From Thauera sp. 2A1 (GTDB lineage Bacteria; Pseudomonadota; Gammaproteobacteria; Burkholderiales; Rhodocyclaceae): a stretch of DNA of 64,000 nt. The stretch is taken from contig NZ_SSXV01000015.1 in the NCBI RefSeq assembly GCF_009469595.2, positions 57,793 through 121,792 of the forward strand, written 5' to 3'. Shown one piece after another: positions 51,365-58,887 of this stretch. Position 1 is the first letter of the stretch. Each line of letters opens with the position of its first letter. A program made the position numbers and the translations under genes. Below the pieces are notes generated by a model that worked only from the letters and a program-made list of their open reading frames with translations, did not search any database and was not told the origin of the DNA.

Positions 51365-51819
51365 TGCGCATCTACCGCATCGCCGACAGGCGTCACCTGA
51401 TCTGGGATGGAACCGGGGCCGCGCTGCTGGGCGGGCGATGGAACAGCCCGGGGCGTCCTGCCATCTATGGTTCGCTGAGTTTCGCCTGCGCGATGCTGGA
51501 GATCCTCGCGCATGCCGGTATCGGACGCATTCCCGACACTCAGCAGAGCGTAATCGCCGAGGTTCCCGACGAGGATGCGCTGATCGAGCGCCATGAGCAG
51601 GCGAGCTTGCCGGACGGCTGGGATGAAGAAGACAGCGGCGTGGCGCGCCTCTTCGGTGACGACTGGCTCGCGTCGCGGCGAAGTCTGGTGCTGATCGTGC
51701 CGTCCGTGGTCGCACGGCTGGAGTTCAACGCCGTCGTCAATCCGTCGCACCCGGATTTGTTCAGGCTGAGGGTGAGCACGCCAGAGCCGGTGGTGTGGGA
51801 TCAGCGCTTGTTCAGCTGA
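51364..51819 (+). CDS. RES-domain toxin
   Basis: A 151-residue RES-domain protein. The conserved arginines, tyrosine, glutamate and serine lie in YRIAD, LLGGRWNSPGRPAIYGSLSFACAMLEILAHAG (R25, Y35, E46). RES toxins such as MbcT, ParT and Res consume NAD+ or modify metabolic enzymes by ADP-ribosylation-like chemistry. The ATG overlaps the antitoxin stop by one base, so the two are coupled. The gene is intact, as far as length and motifs show. Confidence 0.87.
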   Translation: MRIYRIADRRHLIWDGTGAALLGGRWNSPGRPAIYGSLSFACAMLEILAHAGIGRIPDTQQSVIAEVPDEDALIERHEQASLPDGWDEEDSGVARLFGDDWLASRRSLVLIVPSVVARLEFNAVVNPSHPDLFRLRVSTPEPVVWDQRLFS

Positions 51820-52198
51820 CTGAAGAGCGTGACAGGCCCAGCATAAACTGCCCGAACGATGGCTCCCCTCGCTGGCACCCCTTTTATTCCCCTCTATCCG
51901 GAAACGGACAATTTGCGGTTGACGCCCTTGAGCGAGCTATGGCGCGCATCGCAGGTCACCCTGCGCAGGGGCGACAGGTGCCAGGTCGTCCTGTCGGGCG
52001 AAATGCTCGTCGGATTTTTTTACACTTCGCGCTCATCAGTATCCACGCCGGATTCGTGCCCGGCGCGCAAGCTCAGGCGATACGCGGGCTTCATGCTTAA
52101 GGAATGAAATTTGCATGAAATCGAGCCGGCACAGCTACCCGCCTCGCGGGCTGGGCAGGTGCCGCTCCAGCGCTTCGTCATAAGGGATATCGCCGAAC
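51820..52198. other. Intergenic region before the PEP-CTERM gene
   Basis: A 379-base spacer. A frame at 51859-52107 could code for 82 residues but has no ribosome site or recognisable family. A T-rich segment at 52012-52023 (GGATTTTTTTACAC) might be part of a promoter. No stem-loop with a T-run is present after the RES gene. Confidence 0.35.
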
Positions 52199-52900
52199 AT
52201 GAACCTCGTCGTCCAAGCCTGCCGCACCGCCACCGCGTGTGCCGTCGTCACCCTTGCCCTCGGCGCCGCCGCCACCAGCGCGCACGCCATCACGCTCGCC
52301 ATCGACCCCAGCCAGAGTTCGGTGACGTATACGCCGGGCGGCTTCAGCTTCGGCGGGCTGGATGGCGGCTCGACGTCCACCGCGCCGCAGACCTTCACCC
52401 TTTCCGGTCGCTTCGATGTCGCGCAGGAGACCGTGCCCATCACCCTCTCCTTCGACCCGCTCACGGTCGTGGACCGCGAGCAGATCCGCTTCGAGGCCAT
52501 CGCGGTGAATAGCGGCGGGGCGGCGACGGCGGGCTTTGTCTTCCCCACTTATTTCGCGGTGCTGACAGGCCAGGCGTTCGCTGCCAGCGAAGACCCCTGC
52601 ACCTGGTTCCCGTCCACCGGTTCCTGCAGCTCGATGGGCTCGTTCGGCAGCTATGCGGGCAGCTTCGACGGCACCACCCTGTCGATGACCGGCACCGACT
52701 ACGCGGGCGACTTCTTCCCGAGCACGTTCGAGTTCACCGTCGTCGCCCGGGTCGCCGCCGTGCCCGAGCCCGGCACGCAGGCCTGTCTTGCGATCGGTGC
52801 ATTTGGGCTGGGCGCTGCACGTCGCCGCCACGGCGGACGGACGGCGCGGCCAACACGGCCCGCGCTTGAATGCCATGTGGGAAGCGACAAAAGGGAATGA
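52199..52900 (+). CDS. PEP-CTERM sorting domain protein
   Basis: A 233-residue exported protein. The signal peptide ends near TSAHA (residue 30). The mature part is low in charge, rich in Thr/Ser/Gly, with the feel of a beta-sandwich (TFTLSGRFDVAQETVPITLSFDPL). Residues 188-213 carry VPEPGTQACLAIGAFGLGAARRRHGG, the Pro-Glu-Pro motif, hydrophobic segment and Arg cluster recognised by exosortase (EpsH). A further tail of about 20 residues follows the Arg cluster, which is unusual. The protein probably goes to the outer surface or EPS matrix. No exosortase or EPS gene is in the window. Confidence 0.82.
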   Translation: MNLVVQACRTATACAVVTLALGAAATSAHAITLAIDPSQSSVTYTPGGFSFGGLDGGSTSTAPQTFTLSGRFDVAQETVPITLSFDPLTVVDREQIRFEAIAVNSGGAATAGFVFPTYFAVLTGQAFAASEDPCTWFPSTGSCSSMGSFGSYAGSFDGTTLSMTGTDYAGDFFPSTFEFTVVARVAAVPEPGTQACLAIGAFGLGAARRRHGGRTARPTRPALECHVGSDKRE

Positions 52901-52922
52901 ACGGCCGCGGGCTGGGGCCGCG

Positions 52923-53261
52923 TCAGGCCTTCCTTACAAACTCCGACTTCAACCCCATCGCGCCGATGCCGTCGATCTTGCAGTCGATGTCGTGATCGCC
53001 GTCGACCAGGCGGATGTTCTTGACCTTGGTGCCGACCTTCACCACCGCCGACGAGCCCTTGACCTTCAGGTCCTTGATGACGGTGACGCTGTCGCCGTCC
53101 TGCAGCACGTTGCCGACGGCATCGCGAACGATGCGCACCTCCTCCGCCGCAGCGGCCGCGGTTTTCGGCCACTCGTGCGCGCACTCGGGGCAGACGAACA
53201 TCTCGCCGTCTTCATAGGTGTATTCGGAACTGCACTGGGGGCACTTGGGGAGGGCGTTCAT
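52923..53261 (-). CDS. yjdM: YjdM/PhnA-family zinc-ribbon protein
   Basis: A 112-residue protein. An N-terminal zinc ribbon has four cysteines C7, C10, C24 and C27 ([22 protein letters not shown]), followed by the PhnA domain with [25 protein letters not shown] and the C-terminal [10 protein letters not shown]. The family was named for a phosphonate operon gene but its function is unproven. ATG 53261 gives the family N-terminus MNALPKCP; a longer frame to 53306 is less likely. It stands alone and converges on the PEP-CTERM gene. Confidence 0.88.
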   Translation of the reverse strand: MNALPKCPQCSSEYTYEDGEMFVCPECAHEWPKTAAAAAEEVRIVRDAVGNVLQDGDSVTVIKDLKVKGSSAVVKVGTKVKNIRLVDGDHDIDCKIDGIGAMGLKSEFVRKA

Positions 53262-53457
53262 GTATCCGTGTCTCGGAAGAATCTGATATCGAGCGCTAAC
53301 GAGCAAATTCGAGCGAATTCGAGCGTGATCGAGGGATCAGCATCGTACATGAACGCCATGCCGGGGCTGAAGGATCGCCATCGACTGCACAGGCGGCACT
53401 GGCGTGATCGACGTCAGGCGCGGGCGCTGCGGCAGCCGGGCGATGCCCCGGGGCGAA

Positions 53458-53991
53458 TCACTTCTTCGGCCGCCCGGTCTTGATCCGATCGACGAGTCCG
53501 ATCGCCTTCATGAATGCCGCATCGTCGGCGCGTGCAAGCATCGCCAGCCCGGCTCGCACCAGCTCGCTCTTCTTGATCTCGGTCTTGCCGGCGAGCGCGC
53601 GTTTCTTCAGCGTGGCGAACAGCGCGTAGTCGTCGGCGGGCAGGGTGAAGCTGTCGCGCACGAGCTTCGGCTTGGCCGGCGCGTGCTTCTTCGCCTTGTC
53701 TGCCTTGGGCGCCTCCGCGGGTGCCGCGGCCTCGACGGCCGCGGCCTCGGCCGCTGCGGGCTTGCTGGCCGGGCGTGCGGGTGCCTTGGCGCGCGCTGGG
53801 GGCTTGACGGCGCTGGCCGGCGCCTTCGCGGTCCTGGCCTTGGGGCTCGACCTGGGGCTCGACTTGGGCGGGGGTTCGGTGGCAGGCTGGGGCGAGGGCG
53901 CGCTTTCGGCGGGCGTCTTCACCCCGGTGGTGGCTTGCTCGGCAGCGGATGCCGCGGCGGCGTTCGGCGTTGACTGGGCTTCATCGTGCAT
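53458..53991 (-). CDS. Histone H1-like, Lys/Ala/Pro-rich protein with a C-terminal RHH-like domain
   Basis: A 177-residue basic protein. Residues 1-110 are unstructured and rich in Ala, Pro, Lys and Ser with SPR/SPK/AKP repeats like those of histone H1 tails. The last 65 residues, KLVRDSFTLPADDYALFATLKKRALAGKTEIKKSELVRAGLAMLARADDAAFMKAI, look like a ribbon-helix-helix DNA-binding domain (beta strand VRDSFTLP, then two helices). It is divergent from a ParA-family ATPase gene at 54069, with an AT-rich dyad between. This suggests a ParB-like or nucleoid-binding partner of that ATPase, but no family is certain. ATG 53991 is preferred over the start at 54036. Confidence 0.72.
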   Translation of the reverse strand: MHDEAQSTPNAAAASAAEQATTGVKTPAESAPSPQPATEPPPKSSPRSSPKARTAKAPASAVKPPARAKAPARPASKPAAAEAAAVEAAAPAEAPKADKAKKHAPAKPKLVRDSFTLPADDYALFATLKKRALAGKTEIKKSELVRAGLAMLARADDAAFMKAIGLVDRIKTGRPKK

Positions 53992-54019
53992 GTTGAGCTC
54001 CCGGGTGAGATGACAGGAA

Positions 54020-54042
54020 ATAAACGGTATAAACAATTTATA
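54020..54042. promoter_or_regulatory. AT-rich repeats between the divergent ParA and H1-like genes
   Basis: ATAAAC is repeated at 54020-54025 and 54029-54034. TATAAA at 54028-54033 faces TTTATA at 54037-54042. The stretch is far more AT-rich than its surroundings. It may hold both promoters and a binding site for the RHH-like protein, which usually contact short repeats of this type. Confidence 0.5.
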
Positions 54043-54068
54043 ACTTTATCGTGCCAGGAGCAATCAAG

Positions 54069-54695
54069 ATGCGCAGGATCATGGTCGCCAATCCCAAAGG
54101 CGGGAGCGGCAAGTCGACTCTGGCGATACATCTGGCGAGCTGGTTCGCGAGGAACGATGAGCTTGTCTATCTGGCCGACCTCGACCGGCAGCAATCCACG
54201 CGCAACTGGCTCAAGGAGCGGCCGGGCCACCTGGCTCCGATCCATCACTGGGAGGTCGACAGCGACGAGTTCGACAAACCCCCCGCGAATTGCAACGTCG
54301 CCGTCCTGGACACGCCGGCGGGGCTGCACGGAAAGCGGCTGAAGCTCTTCCTGAACGAGATGGACAAGGTCTTGGTGCCGGTTTCGCCCTCGCGGTTCGA
54401 CATGCTCGCGTGCCGTGAATTCTTCGAGGAACTCTCGGAAATGAAGGCGGTGCGCAAGGACCGGGTCGACATCGGAGTGGTCGGCATGCGCGTCGATCCG
54501 CGCACGATCGCATCCCGGCAACTGGTTGACTTCCTGCAGCAGTTCGATCTGCCGCTCATTGCATGCATCCGCCAGGCGCAGCGCTACGTCCATGCGGTCG
54601 AGACCGGCGTGACGCTGTTCGATGGCGGCACCGTCGACCCGGTCGACCAGATCCAGTGGAAGCCCTTGCTCGACTGGCTGGTCAGGCGGCGCTGA
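54069..54695 (+). CDS. ParA-family ATPase (orphan)
   Basis: A 208-residue deviant-Walker ATPase. The motif KGGSGKST with the signature lysine is at residues 10-17 (NPKGGSGKSTLAIHLAS), followed by LADLDRQQS and VLDTPAGLHG. No N-terminal HTH is present, so it is a small ParA of the kind used on plasmids or for cargo positioning. AGGAG lies eight bases before ATG 54069. There is no parB gene beside it; the divergent H1-like/RHH protein is the only candidate partner. The chromosomal parAB pair usually sits near oriC with gidA/gidB, which is not the context here. Confidence 0.87.
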   Translation: MRRIMVANPKGGSGKSTLAIHLASWFARNDELVYLADLDRQQSTRNWLKERPGHLAPIHHWEVDSDEFDKPPANCNVAVLDTPAGLHGKRLKLFLNEMDKVLVPVSPSRFDMLACREFFEELSEMKAVRKDRVDIGVVGMRVDPRTIASRQLVDFLQQFDLPLIACIRQAQRYVHAVETGVTLFDGGTVDPVDQIQWKPLLDWLVRRR

Positions 54696-54713
54696 ACCGC
54701 ATGATGAGAGCGG

Positions 54714-56054
54714 TCAGATCTCCCTGAGGGCCGCCAGCGGCGTCGCAGCTTCACCCCCGCAGGCGGCCGCCTTGCGCAGGAAGCGCTCGTGCTCCTGCGC
54801 TGGCACGAAGGCGCCGCCGGTCGTCCAGAAGAGGTGGGTTGCGCGCTGCGCTTCGCTTCGCAGGTGTGGCGGACAACGCGGTTGGTGGAAGAGCGGCAGG
54901 CCGAGGAAGGCGGCAGATGAGGAAGGCTCGATACGGATGCCGCTGCGCTCGTCGAGCGCGGCCAGCACGCGGAAAAGGTCGTCGTCGCTGACGGTGTAGA
55001 GGCCGTCGAGCACCTCCCTGACCAGCAGGTAGACGCGCTCGGAGGCCTGCGCCACGGCGAGGCCGTCCGCCTCGGTGACGTTGTCGAGGCCGATGTCGTA
55101 CACGGACGCAGGGCCGTCGGCAGACAGCATCCTCACCAGCATGGCCGGCGACGCGGTCGGCTCGGCGAAGAAGCAGCGCACGGCGTCGCCATACACATGC
55201 TTGAGGCCGAAGGTGATCCCGCCCGGTGCGCCGCCGACCCCGCAGGGCAGGTACACGAACAGTGGGTGTTCCGCGCTGGGCACGGCGCCGGCGGCCGCGA
55301 GCTGGTCGCGCAGGCGGAGGGCGGCGACGGCGTAGCCGAGGAAGAGGTCGAGCGAATTCTCGTCGTCAACGAAATGGCTGCGCGGGTCCTGTTCGGCTTC
55401 GGCGCGGCCGGCGGCGACCGCGGCCGCGTAGTCCCCCTCGTGCTCGATGACGATCACGCCGCGATCGCGCAGGCGGGTTTTCTTCCATTCCTTCGCGTCC
55501 CGCGACATGTGTACGATGGCGCGGAACCCGAGCGCGGAAGCCATCACGCCGATGCTGAGGCCGAGGTTGCCGGTGCTGCCCACCGCCACCGTGTGTTGCG
55601 CGAACAGGGCACGTGCCTCGTCCGCCAGCAGGGCCAGCTTGTCGCCTCCGGGCGCGATCAGTCCGTGCGCGGTGGCCAGCGCGGTGGCGTGGGTGAGGAC
55701 TTCGAAGATGCCGCCCCTGGCCTTGATCGAGCCCGCGACCGGCAGCGCATGGTCCGCCTTCACGAAGCAGCGGCCAGCGAGCGGCTCCGGGCCGAACGCC
55801 CGCGCATGGTCGAAGGCCAGCAGCGGCGATTCGATCAGTCCGGCGTCGGCGGTCAGCTCCGGGAAGAGCCGCGCGAGGGCCGGCGCCCAACTGCGCAGCA
55901 GCCCGTCGGCCGCCTCGATGTCGCGCACGCCGATGCCTTGCTCGGCCGCCACGACCTCGAGCGCGAGCGCAGCCGGGCGAAGCTGCGGGTTCAGCCACAG
56001 GAAGGGAGTCTTGCTGCGCAGCAGCGTCAGCTCTTCAGCCGGAAGGGATGGCAT
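54714..56054 (-). CDS. dsdA: D-serine dehydratase
   Basis: A 446-residue PLP enzyme (fold II) that converts D-serine to pyruvate and ammonia. The PLP lysine is K111 in VAGSIKARGGIFEV; VGSTGNLGLSIGVMASALGF binds the phosphate; YLPCGVGGAPGGITFGLKHV and the HLFWTTGGAFVP end are as in DsdA. CGAGGAG precedes the start. It follows a lipoprotein gene by 19 bases on the same strand. The usual DsdC regulator and DsdX transporter are absent. Confidence 0.92.
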   Translation of the reverse strand: MPSLPAEELTLLRSKTPFLWLNPQLRPAALALEVVAAEQGIGVRDIEAADGLLRSWAPALARLFPELTADAGLIESPLLAFDHARAFGPEPLAGRCFVKADHALPVAGSIKARGGIFEVLTHATALATAHGLIAPGGDKLALLADEARALFAQHTVAVGSTGNLGLSIGVMASALGFRAIVHMSRDAKEWKKTRLRDRGVIVIEHEGDYAAAVAAGRAEAEQDPRSHFVDDENSLDLFLGYAVAALRLRDQLAAAGAVPSAEHPLFVYLPCGVGGAPGGITFGLKHVYGDAVRCFFAEPTASPAMLVRMLSADGPASVYDIGLDNVTEADGLAVAQASERVYLLVREVLDGLYTVSDDDLFRVLAALDERSGIRIEPSSSAAFLGLPLFHQPRCPPHLRSEAQRATHLFWTTGGAFVPAQEHERFLRKAAACGGEAATPLAALREI

Positions 56055-56073
56055 GGTTTCGGTCTCCTCGTTT

Positions 56074-56679
56074 TCAGCGCAACGGCATGACCCACTGGCT
56101 GCAGTGCGGCTGGACGCCGTCCCAGCCGACCAGCTCGGGCCGCTGCATGGTCGAGCGCACGACGCCCGTCGAGGCGTCGAACATCACGTCGAAGAACGCC
56201 TGGCCGTTCCATTCGTCGCAGTAGCGCCACTCCCAGACGAGCTCGTTGCGCCAGGCGAAGTAGGCGGTGCCGCTGGCGAGCGCGGGGCCGAGCAGGCGCA
56301 GCACCGCGGCGCGGTCGCTCCGGCCGGGCTCGATGCGCGCGAAGTGCTCGATGTTGAGCACTTTTTCCAGCCGCTCCAGGCGTCCGTCCGGGGCGAGGAA
56401 GGCCATGAAGGTTTCCGTGCCGGCCGGCCCGTGCGGATAGGCCAGTTGCTCGCGGCCGTCGGCGTCCAGCCAGCGCATCGCGGGCTCGCCCAGCGCAGCG
56501 AAGACGTCGTCACGGCTCGACACGCCCTGCTGCAAGGGGGCCGGCGCCAGCGCGGTGCACGCGGCGGCGAGCCAGGATGCGCCTGCCGTCGCGCACCACC
56601 TCAGGCAGCGCCGGAGCGTGGATGCACGCCGCTGGCCCAGCGTCGCTCTCGTCAACCTCGTCAACCTCGCCGCGCTCAT
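56074..56679 (-). CDS. Putative lipoprotein of unknown function
   Basis: A 201-residue protein with a basic N-terminus and a hydrophobic signal ending in the lipobox-like AAAC before TALAPAP. The mature part begins SSRDDVFAALGEPAMRW, then HGPAGTETFMAFLAPDGRLERLEKVL and ends with WEWRYCDEWNGQAFFDVMFDASTGVVRS. The short DVFAALGEP region resembles the start of BamE/SmpA-like domains, but identification is uncertain. Start ATG 56679 is chosen because upstream extensions lack any signal. It is cotranscribed with dsdA; a shared role is not obvious. Confidence 0.7.
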   Translation of the reverse strand: MSAARLTRLTRATLGQRRASTLRRCLRWCATAGASWLAAACTALAPAPLQQGVSSRDDVFAALGEPAMRWLDADGREQLAYPHGPAGTETFMAFLAPDGRLERLEKVLNIEHFARIEPGRSDRAAVLRLLGPALASGTAYFAWRNELVWEWRYCDEWNGQAFFDVMFDASTGVVRSTMQRPELVGWDGVQPHCSQWVMPLR

Positions 56680-56772
56680 CGTGTCGCGCTCCCGCCCATG
56701 CTGATCCAGACATCCAGGCTGGCAGACTACCAAAACTTCGTGCTTCGGCACTGGCGGTGGTCGCCGGCTTGA

Positions 56773-56801
56773 GTTGACGTAAACGTCAACAAAAATACAA
56801 T
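56773..56801 (+). promoter_or_regulatory. Palindromic operator overlapping a strong promoter
   Basis: GTTGACGTAAACGTCAAC at 56773-56790 is a perfect 18-base palindrome. It contains the -35 box TTGACG (56774-56779), and TACAAT (56796-56801) follows after 16 bases as a good -10 box. A repressor or MerR-type activator bound here would control the hydrolase gene starting at 56849. The site recalls ACGT-core sites of MerR-family regulators such as LiuR, but this link is from memory and not proven. Confidence 0.7.
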
Positions 56802-56848
56802 GGCTGAAACAGATCCATTGACTCACACCCCCTTTCGACAAAGACCTC

Positions 56849-57673
56849 ATGACGACCGCCCGCGAGCCCTCCGACATCGCCGCCAGCGACCACTGGGTCG
56901 AGCACCCGCAAGGGCGCATCTTTGCCCGCGTGTGGACGCCCGCAGCGCGCGAGATCTCTTCCGCCGCCGTCGCGCCCATCGTGCTGCTGCATGATTCCCT
57001 GGGCTGCGTCGAGCTGTGGCGCGACTTTCCGGCGCAACTGTGCGCCACCACCGGGCGGCGGGTGATCGCCTACGACCGCCTCGGCTTCGGCCGCTCCGAT
57101 GCGCGCATGGCGCCGCCGGCACTGGATTTCATTGCCGACGAGGCGCAGACGTTCTTCCCCGTGCTTCGCGCGCAGCTCGGCTTCCAGCGCTTCATCGCCT
57201 TCGGCCACAGCGTGGGCGGCGGCATGGCGGTGTATTGTGCCGCGGCGTTCGGCGACGATTGCGTGGCCCTGATCACCGAATCGGCGCAGGCCTTCCCGGA
57301 AGAGCGCACGCTGGCCGGCGTCGCCGAGGCGAAGGAGCAGTTCAAGGGCGAGGCGCAGTTCGGCCGGCTGGTGAGGTATCACGGCGACAAGGCGCGCTGG
57401 GTGCTCGACGCGTGGACCGAGACCTGGCTGCATCCCGAGCACGCCTCGTGGTCGCTGGCGCCGGTGCTGCCGCAGGTGCGCTGTCCGCTGCTGGCCATCC
57501 ACGGCGAGCATGACGAGTACGGCTCGTCGCGCCACCCCGAGATGATCGCCGGGCTTTGCGCCGGCCCGTCTCGGCTGGCGATCATGCCGGACACCTACCA
57601 CGTGCCGCACCGCGAGCAGCCTGCGGAGGTGCTCGCGCTGGTGACCGCGTTCATCGCGCAGCTCGACGCCTGA
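56849..57673 (+). CDS. Alpha/beta-fold hydrolase
   Basis: A 274-residue soluble hydrolase. The oxyanion region is IVLLHDSLGCVELWRDFP, the nucleophile elbow is GHSVGGGMA (serine), the acid lies near HGEHDEYGS, and the catalytic histidine is in DTYHVPHREQP. Length and motifs fit esterases or lactonases and the haloperoxidase/HOD-like group; the substrate cannot be named. The gene has its own palindromic promoter and a downstream convergent gene, so it is probably a regulated single-gene unit. Confidence 0.85.
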   Translation: MTTAREPSDIAASDHWVEHPQGRIFARVWTPAAREISSAAVAPIVLLHDSLGCVELWRDFPAQLCATTGRRVIAYDRLGFGRSDARMAPPALDFIADEAQTFFPVLRAQLGFQRFIAFGHSVGGGMAVYCAAAFGDDCVALITESAQAFPEERTLAGVAEAKEQFKGEAQFGRLVRYHGDKARWVLDAWTETWLHPEHASWSLAPVLPQVRCPLLAIHGEHDEYGSSRHPEMIAGLCAGPSRLAIMPDTYHVPHREQPAEVLALVTAFIAQLDA

Positions 57674-57699
57674 TCCCCGAGGGCGGAGGATCGCGGGAC

Positions 57700-58791
57700 T
57701 TACCGGTCAGCCTGCTGCAGCACCGCGGCAATCGCAGTACCCACTTCTGTCGTCGTCGCCTTGCCGCCCATGTCGGGCGTGCGCGGGCCTTCCACCAGCA
57801 CGGTCTCGATCGCCTTCAGCACGTCGTCGTGCGCGGCCCTGTAGCGCGCGTCGCCGTTGCCGAGGAAGTCGAGCATCATCGCGCCCGACCAGATCATCGC
57901 GATCGGGTTGGCGATGCCTTTGCCGAAGATGTCCGGCGCCGAGCCATGCACCGGCTCGAACAGCGACGGGAAGCTGCGATCCGGGTTCAGGTTGGCCGAC
58001 GGCGCGATGCCGATGGTGCCGGCGCAGGCCGGGCCGAGGTCGGACAGGATGTCGCCGAACAGGTTGGAGGCGACCACCACGTCGAATCGTTCCGGGCTCA
58101 GCACGAAGCGCGCGGCGAGGATGTCGATGTGGTACTTGTCCCAGCGCACCTCGGGGTAGGACGGCGCCATCGCCTCCACCCGCTCGTCCCAGTAGGGCAT
58201 GCTGATGGCGATGCCGTTGGACTTGGTGGCGGAGGTCAGGTGCTTCTTCGGCCGCTGCTGCGCCAGCTCGAAGGCGAACTTGAGGATGCGGTCCACGCCC
58301 TTGCGGGTGAACACCGATTCCTGCAGCACGGTCTCGCGCTCGGTGCCTTCGAACATGCGCCCGCCCACCGCCGAATACTCGCCCTCGGTGTTCTCGCGCA
58401 CCACGTAGAAGTCGATGTCGCCCACCTTGCGGTTGGCGAGCGGGCAAGGCACGCCGGGCATCAGCCGCACCGGACGCAGGTTCACATACTGGTCGAACTC
58501 GCGCCGGAACTTGAGCAGCGAGCCCCACAGTGAGATGTGGTCCGGCACGGTCGCAGGCCAGCCCACCGCGCCGAAGTAGATCGCCTCGAAGCCGCGCAGT
58601 TGCTCGAACCAGTCGTCCGGCATCATCTTGCCGTGCTGCAGGTAGTAGTCGCAGTTGGCCCATTCGAAGGTCTCGAACTCGAGGCCGATGCCATGCTTGC
58701 GCGCCGCCGCCTGCAGCACGCGCAGGCCTTCCGGCATGACTTCCTGACCGATGCCGTCGCCGGCAATGATGGCGATCCGATGGTTCTTCAT
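57700..58791 (-). CDS. ttuC: Tartrate dehydrogenase/decarboxylase or D-malate dehydrogenase
   Basis: A 363-residue member of the isocitrate/isopropylmalate dehydrogenase superfamily. It has IAIIAGDGIGQEVMPEGLRVL, the substrate arginines in LRPVRLMPG, VVRENTEGEYSAVGGR, and the metal aspartates in ASNLFGDILSDLGPACAG. The TtuC/DmlA branch acts on tartrate and D-malate. The divergent LysR gene at 58888 and the transporter and tartrate dehydratase genes beyond support a tartrate/malate role. ATG 58791 is chosen over the longer upstream frame, with GGAGACCAAGG as ribosome site. Confidence 0.88.
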   Translation of the reverse strand: MKNHRIAIIAGDGIGQEVMPEGLRVLQAAARKHGIGLEFETFEWANCDYYLQHGKMMPDDWFEQLRGFEAIYFGAVGWPATVPDHISLWGSLLKFRREFDQYVNLRPVRLMPGVPCPLANRKVGDIDFYVVRENTEGEYSAVGGRMFEGTERETVLQESVFTRKGVDRILKFAFELAQQRPKKHLTSATKSNGIAISMPYWDERVEAMAPSYPEVRWDKYHIDILAARFVLSPERFDVVVASNLFGDILSDLGPACAGTIGIAPSANLNPDRSFPSLFEPVHGSAPDIFGKGIANPIAMIWSGAMMLDFLGNGDARYRAAHDDVLKAIETVLVEGPRTPDMGGKATTTEVGTAIAAVLQQADR

Positions 58792-58887
58792 CCTTGGTCT
58801 CCTTGACCCGTCGGGGAACGGTGCAAAGAATACCGTCCACCGCGATCGCAATAATCTCCGGAAATGTGACTGCATGGGTCACGAATC

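Noticed and set aside
51859..52107. 82-residue frame between the RES toxin and the PEP-CTERM gene
   Set aside because: No ribosome site, no recognisable family, and composition unlike neighbouring genes; kept only as a note on the spacer.
53283..53335. Direct repeats around ATTCGAGCG upstream of yjdM
   Set aside because: Only two to three short, imperfect copies; too little to call a repeat or an operator.
56800..57000. Start at ATG 56800 for the alpha/beta hydrolase
   Set aside because: That ATG is in another frame and overlaps the -10 box; the hydrolase frame begins at ATG 56849.
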